From: Pseudoalteromonas sp. N1230-9
Lineage (GTDB): Bacteria; Pseudomonadota; Gammaproteobacteria; Enterobacterales; Alteromonadaceae
NCBI RefSeq assembly: GCF_032716425.1
Contig: NZ_CP090419.1
Location: 68,501 to 132,500, forward strand
Direction: 5' to 3'
DNA: 64,000 nucleotides
Position 1 is the first letter of the stretch, and every line of letters starts with the position of its first letter. Of the stretch, positions 1-7,668 are shown piece after piece. A model generated the notes under the pieces. The model did no database searches. It had not been told where the DNA came from and saw only the letters and a list, made by a program, of their open reading frames with translations. A program made the position numbers and the translations under genes.

Positions 1-1034
1 TTAAGAAAAACGGTGTGTATGATCAAGTTAAAACCGCATTAAGCGAGCATACTTGGTTTGAGTTTGCTGGTATTGAACCAAACCCTAGCTACCAAACGTG
101 CATGAAAGCAGTCGAACTAGTCAAAGAGCAGCAAATTGACTACATCCTCGCGGTTGGTGGTGGTTCTGTAGTTGATGGTAGCAAGTTCATCGCAGCTGCA
201 GCTGAGTTTGCTGGCGAACCATGGGATATTTTAGCAAAAGGCGCTGAAGTAAAGTCAGCAGTCGCATTGGGTGTTGTTTTAACCTTACCTGCAACAGGGT
301 CTGAATCGAACACCTTCAGCGTGGTATCAAATTTAGAGACACAAGATAAACTACCGTTTGCCAGTGAATTTGTGCGTCCTCGTTTTGCTGTGCTAGACCC
401 TGCTGTGACATTCTCATTACCTGAGCGTCAGGTAACGAATGGTATTGTTGATGCGTTTGTGCATACGATGGAACAGTACCTAACTTATGATGTGGGTGCC
501 AAATTACAAGATCGCTTTGCTGAAGGGATTTTAATGACACTTATCGAAGAAGGTCCTAAAGCATTCTCTGAACCCGATAACTATCAAGTGCGTGCTAATA
601 TTATGTGGTCAGCGACTATGGCACTCAATGGTCTAATCGGTGCTGGCGTTCCGCAAGACTGGGCAACTCACATGATTGGTCATGAAATGACTGCTGTGTA
701 TGGCTTGGATCACGCTCAAACATTAGCGATTGTATTACCACGTATGATGGCAGAGCAAAAAGACACTAAGCGTGGCAAGTTATTGCAATATGCTGAGCGA
801 GTATTAGGCCTTGATATTAGCGATGAAGATACGGCAATTGATAACGCGATAGCTGCAACAGAAGCATTTTTCCACAGTGTTAAAATGCCAACTCGCTTAA
901 GCGATTACGAGTTGGATGAAAGTGTTGCCGATAAACTTGTGGCTCAGCTTGAACGTCATGGTATGACGGCTCTTGGTGAGCGCGAGCAAGTTACGCTTGA
1001 GAAAAGCCGCGCGATTTTACTTGCAAGTGTCTAA
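1..1034 (+). CDS. yqhD: Iron-containing alcohol dehydrogenase, YqhD-like (5' partial)
   Basis: NAD(P)H-dependent aldehyde/alcohol oxidoreductase of the type III (iron) family, probably cytoplasmic detoxification of short-chain aldehydes. The reading frame is open to the window edge (codons from base 3 read KKNGVYDQVK), so the GTG at 15 is an internal valine and roughly the first 40 residues lie outside. Visible motifs are the nucleotide-binding loop AVGGGSVVDGSKF, the metal-ligand pair Asp-X3-His in VDAFVHTM, and two histidines 14 residues apart in the segment ATHMIGHE..GLDH, which match the YqhD metal site. The C-terminal HGMTALGE is also YqhD-like. The gene overlaps azlD convergently by 4 bases. 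Substrate cannot be told from sequence. Confidence 0.9.
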   Translation, partial: KKNGVYDQVKTALSEHTWFEFAGIEPNPSYQTCMKAVELVKEQQIDYILAVGGGSVVDGSKFIAAAAEFAGEPWDILAKGAEVKSAVALGVVLTLPATGSESNTFSVVSNLETQDKLPFASEFVRPRFAVLDPAVTFSLPERQVTNGIVDAFVHTMEQYLTYDVGAKLQDRFAEGILMTLIEEGPKAFSEPDNYQVRANIMWSATMALNGLIGAGVPQDWATHMIGHEMTAVYGLDHAQTLAIVLPRMMAEQKDTKRGKLLQYAERVLGLDISDEDTAIDNAIAATEAFFHSVKMPTRLSDYELDESVADKLVAQLERHGMTALGEREQVTLEKSRAILLASV

Positions 1035-1330
1035 CTTAAGATTATAAATAATCCCATCCCTGCCAGTGTTGTGTAGTAAATATTGTGTGTTTTATAAGCC
1101 ACAATAACGGATACGATTGCAGCACTTAGGTAGGGATTTTGCCAATCTAGATTTATCCCTTCGTCATTAATAAACACAATGGGTACCCAAATTGCAGTAA
1201 GTACTGCAGGGGCACTAAAACTTAAAAATTGCTGCATTTTCGGGCCGACTTTAAACGGTAGCGCACGGTGTAAAAATAAGTAACGGGTGAAGAAGGTGAT
1301 ACACGCCATCAATAAAATAGTCATCATCAT
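1031..1330 (-). CDS. azlD: AzlD-family branched-chain amino acid exporter subunit
   Basis: Small inner-membrane protein of 99 residues, the usual size for AzlD/YgaH. It shows three to four hydrophobic segments and the family-like TRYLFLHRALP near residue 20. AzlD works with AzlC as a two-component exporter, known in YgaZH for valine and related amino acids. The start codon lies inside the last codons of azlC (4-base overlap), so the two are almost certainly cotranscribed and translationally coupled. The exact amino acid exported is unknown here. Confidence 0.85.
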   Translation of the reverse strand: MMMTILLMACITFFTRYLFLHRALPFKVGPKMQQFLSFSAPAVLTAIWVPIVFINDEGINLDWQNPYLSAAIVSVIVAYKTHNIYYTTLAGMGLFIILS

Positions 1331-2034
1331 TGTACGTGCTCCTCTTTTGCTCGCCAGCGACTAATTACATAACCCACCGTCATAGCGATAAGGGCTGCTG
1401 TGACTAGCCACAGCTGAAAGCCTTGGCTTTTCAATAGCGTTGCAACTGTACCTGCGGTGATCACGGTCGCCAAGGTAGCAAGGTTCTTTACGCCAGGAAT
1501 AACTAAAGCAATAAAGGTGGCTGCAATGGCAAAGTCAAGACCGAGATTTGTTAAATCGGGGAGCAAGCTTCCCGCGACTATGCCTAGCAGGGTCCAAATA
1601 TTCCACGCAATATAAAAACTAAACCCAGCACTTAAAGCATAAATAAGGCGTACTTTTGTTCGATAAGCTTTGCGATGGTGCGAGAAAGCAAATAATTCAT
1701 CAGTGAGAACAAAACTAACAGGAAGCCGCCAACGAAAAGGCTGATCGATGACCTTGTGGCGTACTGCCAAGCCATATAAAAAGTGCCGCGAGCTAATAAT
1801 GAGTGTGGTAAACAAAATAGTTAAAAGCGGCGTATTGCCAGCCATTAATTCTATGGCGACCAACTGCGCAGACCCTGCAAATACCAGTAACGACATCGCT
1901 TGTGTTTCAAATGCGCTAAACCCATTTTGAATTGCTAAAGAGCCACATAAAATTCCCCAAGGTAATACCGCAAGACATAAAGGAAGCATGTCAAAAAAAC
2001 CTTTAAGTAAGGCTCTTAGAATGGGTTTTTGCAT
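1327..2034 (-). CDS. azlC: AzlC-family branched-chain amino acid exporter
   Basis: Polytopic membrane protein of 235 residues. The N-terminal region PLCLAVLPWGILCGSLAIQNG and the segment AMSLLVFAGSAQLVAIELM are characteristic of AzlC/YgaZ proteins, which export branched-chain amino acids together with AzlD. It is the first gene of a two-gene unit with azlD just downstream and overlapping by 4 bases. The region upstream (2035-2081) is a short divergent gap shared with the cytochrome b561 gene. No regulator of the Lrp or LysR type lies beside it. Confidence 0.88.
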   Translation of the reverse strand: MQKPILRALLKGFFDMLPLCLAVLPWGILCGSLAIQNGFSAFETQAMSLLVFAGSAQLVAIELMAGNTPLLTILFTTLIISSRHFLYGLAVRHKVIDQPFRWRLPVSFVLTDELFAFSHHRKAYRTKVRLIYALSAGFSFYIAWNIWTLLGIVAGSLLPDLTNLGLDFAIAATFIALVIPGVKNLATLATVITAGTVATLLKSQGFQLWLVTAALIAMTVGYVISRWRAKEEHVQ

Positions 2035-2141
2035 CTTATCGCTCTTGTTTGTTGTTATAGCTCAGATCAAAACACCTATTATTGGAGTGTGTCAAAATCG
2101 TCGAAGTTTGCAATAATATACATTTCTTAGGGAGGGTTACA

Positions 2142-2792
2142 ATGTCTAAAGTCAAAGTATGGGATGGCTTTATAAGAAGTTTCCATTGGTTGTTGGTTGC
2201 GGCTATCGCGACACTTTATTTTAGTGCCGAAGAGGGCATGCTTGAGCTGCATTTTGCAGCAGGGTATTTCACCCTTGCATTGCTAGTTACTCGTCTTATC
2301 TGGGGTCTTATTGGTAGTAAAACTGCGAGGCTCTCAGCACTAATTCACTCTCCTGTTGCTGCGATTAAGTCGTTCACGAGTAATGAGCACAAAGCGGGTC
2401 ATGGTGCGGCGGGTAGCTATATGGTGATAGCCTTTTTTGCTTTGCTCATCGTGCAATTAACCTCTGGCTTAATGACGAGTGACGATATATTAACGGATGG
2501 TCCGCTGGTGGCGCATGTATCCTCAGATACCGTGGAGTTTGCAGGTTGGTTGCATCATCTTAATTTTGATATTTTGTTGTATGCCATTGTGTTGCATGTT
2601 TTGGCGATTGTTATTTATCGTATAAAGGGTAAGAACTTGGTAAAGCCTATGCTTACGGGCAGTAGCGATCAAATCTCAGTCACGGAGCCTGTGACTAAAT
2701 CACCCGTTATGGCATTCGTTATTTTTGCCGTGTGCTTAGTGGTATTATTTACGACTTGGGGAGCAGAGCCTTTAAATTACTTGTTTGGCTAA
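2142..2792 (+). CDS. Cytochrome b561-type membrane protein
   Basis: Integral b-type cytochrome of the cytochrome b/b6 or Ni-Fe hydrogenase cytochrome b family, about 216 residues with four membrane spans. Candidate haem histidines lie in RSFHWLL (residue about 14), LHFAAGY, WLHHLNFD and IVLHVLA. An upstream in-frame ATG at 2082 exists, but the ATG at 2142 is preceded by GGGAGGG at good spacing and gives the normal family N-terminus (MSKVKVWDG), so it is preferred. A cytochrome c556-like gene lies convergently downstream, separated by a shared terminator. The two could exchange electrons, but this is only inference from proximity. Confidence 0.85.
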   Translation: MSKVKVWDGFIRSFHWLLVAAIATLYFSAEEGMLELHFAAGYFTLALLVTRLIWGLIGSKTARLSALIHSPVAAIKSFTSNEHKAGHGAAGSYMVIAFFALLIVQLTSGLMTSDDILTDGPLVAHVSSDTVEFAGWLHHLNFDILLYAIVLHVLAIVIYRIKGKNLVKPMLTGSSDQISVTEPVTKSPVMAFVIFAVCLVVLFTTWGAEPLNYLFG

Positions 2793-2808
2793 GGTGCTTC
2801 AAAACATT

Positions 2809-2836
2809 AAAAAAGGCGCTGATAAGCGCCTTTTTT
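2809..2836. terminator. Bidirectional rho-independent terminator
   Basis: A 10-bp stem AAAAGGCGCT / AGCGCCTTTT around the loop GATA is flanked by A-runs on the left and T-runs on the right. It can therefore end transcription of the cytochrome b561 gene from the left and of the cytochrome c gene from the right. Confidence 0.9.
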
Positions 2837-2851
2837 GGTCAACGTTTTTTG

Positions 2852-3304
2852 CTAGTCTTTGAACGACTTATGGCAATCTTTACAACCTTTAGCCCATGCG
2901 CCAAATGCTTTACCAATAACTTTTTGGTCGCCACTTTGTGCTGCAACTGCTAGTTCATCAGCATACTGTTGGAAAGCAACGGCTTTTTTCATAAAGGTTT
3001 CGTTGTCGCTCCATACAGCTGCAAGTGCAGATGTATCGCCCTTATCAGAACCCGCTACGAAAGCTTCCCAAGGCATTTTTGATAGTGCTGCTGCATTGTT
3101 TGCACGCATCTGAAAACGTTCTGCATCAAAAGGTACTTTTCCTTTTAGCATATCGCCCATGTCACCAATTTGTACGCGAATCATTGAAAATGCCGCTTGG
3201 CGGTATTCGATAGCGTCACTTGGCTCTTCAAATACAGAGTCTGCCGATGCGCTAAGTGCCATAGTCGACAGTATCGTACCTAATACTAATTGTTTTAATT
3301 TCAT
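2852..3304 (-). CDS. Cytochrome c556/c'-like protein
   Basis: Periplasmic monohaem cytochrome c of the c' / c556 class, 150 residues. It has a signal peptide (MKLKQLVLGTILSTMALSASA) and a C-terminal haem-binding motif CKDCH within GAFGAWAKGCKDCHKSF, the placement typical of this four-helix-bundle family. A likely haem-ligand methionine lies early in the mature protein (AAFSMIRVQ). It probably shuttles electrons or binds small ligands. It is convergent with the cytochrome b561 gene and ends at the same bidirectional terminator. Confidence 0.9.
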   Translation of the reverse strand: MKLKQLVLGTILSTMALSASADSVFEEPSDAIEYRQAAFSMIRVQIGDMGDMLKGKVPFDAERFQMRANNAAALSKMPWEAFVAGSDKGDTSALAAVWSDNETFMKKAVAFQQYADELAVAAQSGDQKVIGKAFGAWAKGCKDCHKSFKD

Positions 3305-3407
3305 TCCTTTTGCCCCTTAATATGTCATAAAGATAAATTAACCGAGTTTTATCTCAGCTAAATAGATTATTCAAGTGTAATGCGGTTAATCTTAACTTAA
3401 GTTTAAT

Positions 3408-3878
3408 TTAATCATTTATGTCTATGTCTGCGAAGATCATACCACGGCGCATACTTCGTGTTGCTAAGAAAACTTCACCAAGTAGTGATAAAAAGGCAAA
3501 AATGAGTAATGCCATTGCTGCAACAAAGCAGCTGGCAATCGTCACACTTAAATTAATAGATTGAATGTGTGATAAAAACAGACACATGACCACAGCACAG
3601 ACAAGTAGAGCACTAAGTACGCTTAAGCTAAATGCAATATGGATACAGCGCGAGCGTTTGAGCAAAGCTCTTAATTCGGTCGTTAATGATAGATTAAAAT
3701 CTTCGTCGGTACTTACTTTTAGCTTTCGCTCAAGCTGTCTTGCGCGGTCGGTAATGCGTGCAAGACGATTAGATAAAACCCCCAGTGTTGCAGCAATACC
3801 AGTAATTAAGAAAACGGGGGCTACGGCTGTTTGGATTACCTTTGCCATCGTTAAAATGTTAATGACGTCTGAGTTCAT
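3408..3878 (-). CDS. DUF2721 family membrane protein
   Basis: Small inner-membrane protein of 156 residues. The N-terminal segment AKVIQTAVAPVFLITGIAATLG followed by NRLARITDRARQLE is the hallmark of the DUF2721 family. Two further hydrophobic helices follow in the second half (LSVLSALLVCAVVMCLFL and a span near residue 115-140). The function of the family is unknown. It is transcribed alone, divergently from the large subtilase gene, with a 239-bp intergenic region between them. Confidence 0.85.
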   Translation of the reverse strand: MNSDVINILTMAKVIQTAVAPVFLITGIAATLGVLSNRLARITDRARQLERKLKVSTDEDFNLSLTTELRALLKRSRCIHIAFSLSVLSALLVCAVVMCLFLSHIQSINLSVTIASCFVAAMALLIFAFLSLLGEVFLATRSMRRGMIFADIDIND

Positions 3879-3929
3879 TTCGTCTCGCTTTACGTTAAAA
3901 AATACAATATTCGTTTACAAACATTTACA

Positions 3930-3968
3930 ACCCACTGTTTTTTATAAATTATTTTAAAAACAATGGGT
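3930..3968. repeat. Inverted repeat in the DUF2721/subtilase divergent region
   Basis: Arms ACCCACTGTTTTT and AAAAACAATGGGT flank a 13-base AT-rich loop. The single C/A mismatch on the plus strand becomes a G-U wobble on minus-strand RNA, so the pairing is complete in the DUF2721 leader. Just before it, TTTACAA occurs twice at a 10-base interval (3914-3920 and 3924-3930). The element may be a leader hairpin or a protein-binding site. Confidence 0.45.
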
Positions 3969-4117
3969 TTGAAACGATGTTGTGTCTATTTTTGTGGTTA
4001 TTGTAATCATAGTGTAATTATTTTGTTGTTCCTATTTGTCGTCCCGTTTTATATTGACGTCGAAACTCAGTTTCAATCACTGTCAAAACGATAACATAAC
4101 ATATCCTAGGGGACCCT

Positions 4118-7100
4118 ATGTCTAATAATCTAATAAAAAGAACAACAGTCGCACTCGCTGTTGCAAGCGCAATGTGTGCAAGTGCTCAGGCAAATGATTT
4201 TTCAAAGTATAACCTAGCGGGTAAAAAACTAATTAAGCCAGTTGCTGTTACTAAACAAGAAAAAAATGTAAAAGGTGAAGCAACAAGCTGGTTGGTTAAA
4301 CTCAAAGCACCTGCAACAGTTAGCGCAAAAACCATGGGGGCTGATATTGCCTCAGTACAAGCGGTTGCTAAGACGGCGCAAGCATCAGTAGAACAAACTA
4401 TTGAGAGTATGGATTTACCTGTGCAAGTTATTGCTAAAACATCAACACTTGTTAGCTCAGTTGTTGTAAATGGTAGCAAGCAAAATGTCGCAATGCTTTT
4501 ATCGAATCCTCAAGTTGAAGAGATATATCCTGTCTATGACTATGAGCTACATGTTGCTGGTAGTGCGGATTATATTGAAGCAACCCCACTTGTCTCAAAT
4601 GGCTTAGCAACAGGCCAAGGGGTACGCGTAGCTGTACTTGATACAGGTATTGACTACACCCATACGGCATTTGGCGGCGAAGGCACAGATGCAGCCTATG
4701 CGGCAGCGACGGCAGACCCAACAAGCGTTGATTGGCCACAGGGTAAAGTTTTAGGTGGCTATGATTATATAAATAATGATGCTGATCCGATTGATGTTAC
4801 AACTAACCATGGTACCCATGTATCTCACTCGGTAAATGGTATTGCGCCTAATGTGGACTTATTTGTTTACTCTGTTTGTGCGGCTAATTGTCCTGGCTTA
4901 GCGCAATTACTGGCATTAGAAAACGCAATGGACCCGAATGGCGATGGTGATATTTCTGACCGTGTAGATGTAATTAATATGTCTTTAGGTGGTGATTATG
5001 GTGATGTTGCCAATGATGCTGTGGGCTTATTTATAAATGAAGCTGTAAAGCTAGGCACAAATGTAGTTATCTCTGCTGGTAATGATGGTGCATATCCATT
5101 TATTGTTGGTGGCCCAAGTACCAGTGAAAATGCACTTTCAGTGGGTGCAATGACTCACCCTAGTGAACCTGATAATGTATTCACCAATGATTTAAATGGC
5201 GAAGAAATCGAAACGGGTTTAGCATCGTTCGGAAATACAGATGCGTTTGTCTTGACCAGCGAAGACCATGAGTTAGTTTACCCAAGTGACAATGCAACGG
5301 CATGTGTTGACTTTGCCGAAGATGTCGATTTTACCGGTAAAGGTGTCATTATCGATCGTGGTGAATGTGGTTTTTCTGCTAAGGCGTTGCGAGCACAGCA
5401 ACGCGGGGCTGCTTATGTCATTATTGCAAATAATGCAGAAGGAGGCGCACCTGGCATGGCTGCAGGCCCAGAGGCAGACCAAGTAACTATTCGTGTTATC
5501 TCGGTAACACAAGGAGTAGGGCGTCAATTAAAAGAGCAGTTAGCGGCTGGTGAGCAGCCAGTATACCGTTTTCAGTTAGATAAAGTTGTGCTTTCAGGTG
5601 CTATCGCAGGATTTACTTCTCGCGGTCCATCAATGGGTGGCTTGCTTAAGCCTGAAATTACGGCTCCTGGTGTGAATATTATGACGGCTGAGCCTGGACT
5701 CGGCAATGGTTTAACGGGTGTATCGGGTACATCTTTCTCTGGGCCTATTACTGCAGGTGCTGTGAGCCTCTTAAAAGAAGCACAACCAGAGCGCAATGCG
5801 TTAGAGCTTAAAGCGACACTAATGAACACAGCAAATTTAGATGTCACCATGGAGCCTCGTGCAATAAACCCAGATGCTGAACTTGCGCCTATTAGCTATA
5901 TTGGTGCAGGTTTAGTTGATGTTAATAAAGCTGCTAACTTACCTGTTGCTGCATGGGCTGCTGATACTAAACAAGCGGCACTTTCATTTGGTCTGGTTAA
6001 CGCTTCTGAGACTGTTGAATTAACAAAAACTATTCAAGTTAAAAACTTCTCGAACGAAGTGAAAGTATATTCGTTATCACTTAATCAGCGTTATCAAAAT
6101 GACATAGAGCGTGGTTCATTTTCATTAGAGTACCCTGAAACCATCACCGTTCCTGCTGGTCAAACAATGTCATTTGATGTGACGGCAACAATCGACCCTG
6201 CTACGTTGCCTGAGTGGACATTGACAGATGATAATATTGGTTCGCAAGCGACAACAGCAGATCTAACTAACTTGGAGTTAGATGGTGCGTTAGTTTTCTC
6301 TGATGGCGATGAGCCAGCTTTCCACTTGGTTTATCACGTATTACCAAAAGCAAATGCTGCCATGAGCTTTACACCAGTTGAAACTGAAAGTGGTGTAGCG
6401 CATCAGTTGACTAATACAGGCGCGACAACGCTAAACCCTGTTTTTGCACCAACAGTGATGACTGATGATATTGATGAAGCGCATCGCTTTGATCTAGCGG
6501 GAGCATCGATTGAAACATTCCCAGTTACGGCGGATATCTGTGAAAGCGGTTATGTGACTTTAACAACCGTTATTCTAAATGAGGGTATTACTCACTCATA
6601 CGTTGCGGGCTTAATGGCTGACTTTGACCTTGATCAAGATGGTACATACGATGTAACAGTACAAAATGGTAAGCTTGAATGGTTTTTTGAAGATATTGAG
6701 CCGGGCACAGCAATCACTTTCACTCATGGTTATGGCAGCGCTTCTGGACAACTGGATAATATCTTTCAAATTATAGGTAATAATCATTTGACCTTACAAA
6801 GTTGTTTGGAGGCGTTTGGCTTAACGGCGGATGACCTAGACAATGTAACTGCAAATGTTCGTTTTAGAACAGAGGAAGAGTTGTGGACACCACTGGCGAC
6901 AAACCTAGGTGATGTTGCAATGGGAACTTATACGTTCAGTGATGCATCTGAAAATGTCTACGCGGCCTTAATTGATGACGCAGGGAATGCTGTAAACTCA
7001 TTAGCACCTGGAGAGTCTGCAACTATGCTTAATGCTGGTGCTGATTTTTTAATTTTATCTGATTCAGGTTCGAAAGCATATGTTGCTACTCCGCAAAGTG

Positions 7101-7543
7101 ATGCTAACACTTCGCCTGTTTTAGCGGATGCTGAGTTCTCAGTGGATGAAAATGCAGAAAATGGCACGGTAATTGGCACGTTAGAAGCTAGTTTTGGTGC
7201 AGACCTTGCCAGCCCTGTTTCTGAGTTTATTGTAATCAGCTCGACTTCTACAGCTGTTTCAGTCACTTCCGAAGGTGATGTTGTGGTAATGCAACAAGAT
7301 ATTTTGGATTATGATGCAGGAATGACAGCCATTGAACTTGAAGTTGTTGTCAGTGATAAGTCAGGCAATATCTCGGATCCCGCCATGGTTACTGTACTTG
7401 TAAATAATCTTGCAGATGAAGCATCTGAGATGCCAGCAGAACCTGCTCCTACAGCAAATAGATCGCGTTCATCGGGTTCTCTTGCATGGTTAGCTCTTTT
7501 AGCTGCGCCGTTTGCATTTGTGCGTCGCCGTAAACAAAAGTAG
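4118..7543 (+). CDS. Secreted S8 subtilisin-like protease with PA domain and GlyGly-CTERM-like tail
   Basis: Large exported serine protease of 1141 residues. In order: a signal peptide ending ASAQAN, an I9-type propeptide (about residues 50-150), the S8 catalytic domain with Asp175 (AVLDTGIDY), His234 (NHGTHV) and Ser539 (GTSFSGP), and a PA domain inserted between His and Ser (about 380-490). Then come beta-rich Fn3-like regions and a cadherin-like repeat (about 1005-1105). The C-terminus has a serine/glycine linker, a hydrophobic span (GSLAWLALLAAPFAFV) and RRRK, the layout of GlyGly-CTERM tails processed by rhombosortase in type II secretion organisms. This implies surface anchoring or release outside the cell. 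A terminator follows directly. Confidence 0.92.
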   Translation: MSNNLIKRTTVALAVASAMCASAQANDFSKYNLAGKKLIKPVAVTKQEKNVKGEATSWLVKLKAPATVSAKTMGADIASVQAVAKTAQASVEQTIESMDLPVQVIAKTSTLVSSVVVNGSKQNVAMLLSNPQVEEIYPVYDYELHVAGSADYIEATPLVSNGLATGQGVRVAVLDTGIDYTHTAFGGEGTDAAYAAATADPTSVDWPQGKVLGGYDYINNDADPIDVTTNHGTHVSHSVNGIAPNVDLFVYSVCAANCPGLAQLLALENAMDPNGDGDISDRVDVINMSLGGDYGDVANDAVGLFINEAVKLGTNVVISAGNDGAYPFIVGGPSTSENALSVGAMTHPSEPDNVFTNDLNGEEIETGLASFGNTDAFVLTSEDHELVYPSDNATACVDFAEDVDFTGKGVIIDRGECGFSAKALRAQQRGAAYVIIANNAEGGAPGMAAGPEADQVTIRVISVTQGVGRQLKEQLAAGEQPVYRFQLDKVVLSGAIAGFTSRGPSMGGLLKPEITAPGVNIMTAEPGLGNGLTGVSGTSFSGPITAGAVSLLKEAQPERNALELKATLMNTANLDVTMEPRAINPDAELAPISYIGAGLVDVNKAANLPVAAWAADTKQAALSFGLVNASETVELTKTIQVKNFSNEVKVYSLSLNQRYQNDIERGSFSLEYPETITVPAGQTMSFDVTATIDPATLPEWTLTDDNIGSQATTADLTNLELDGALVFSDGDEPAFHLVYHVLPKANAAMSFTPVETESGVAHQLTNTGATTLNPVFAPTVMTDDIDEAHRFDLAGASIETFPVTADICESGYVTLTTVILNEGITHSYVAGLMADFDLDQDGTYDVTVQNGKLEWFFEDIEPGTAITFTHGYGSASGQLDNIFQIIGNNHLTLQSCLEAFGLTADDLDNVTANVRFRTEEELWTPLATNLGDVAMGTYTFSDASENVYAALIDDAGNAVNSLAPGESATMLNAGADFLILSDSGSKAYVATPQSDANTSPVLADAEFSVDENAENGTVIGTLEASFGADLASPVSEFIVISSTSTAVSVTSEGDVVVMQQDILDYDAGMTAIELEVVVSDKSGNISDPAMVTVLVNNLADEASEMPAEPAPTANRSRSSGSLAWLALLAAPFAFVRRRKQK

Positions 7544-7562
7544 ATAATCAATACGTTTGAAT

Positions 7563-7587
7563 AAAGGGAGCTGTAGCTCCCTTTTTA
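7563..7587 (+). terminator. Rho-independent terminator of the subtilase gene
   Basis: The stem GGGAGCT / AGCTCCC (7566-7572 and 7575-7581), extended by A-T pairs, is followed by a T-run. It sits 20 bases after the stop codon. Confidence 0.88.
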
Positions 7588-7668
7588 CATAGCTTCACAA
7601 AGCCTACTTATATCGTGACTTAATTTTACTTATATTAAAGTCGGGATAAAAAATAACTCAGGAACCCT

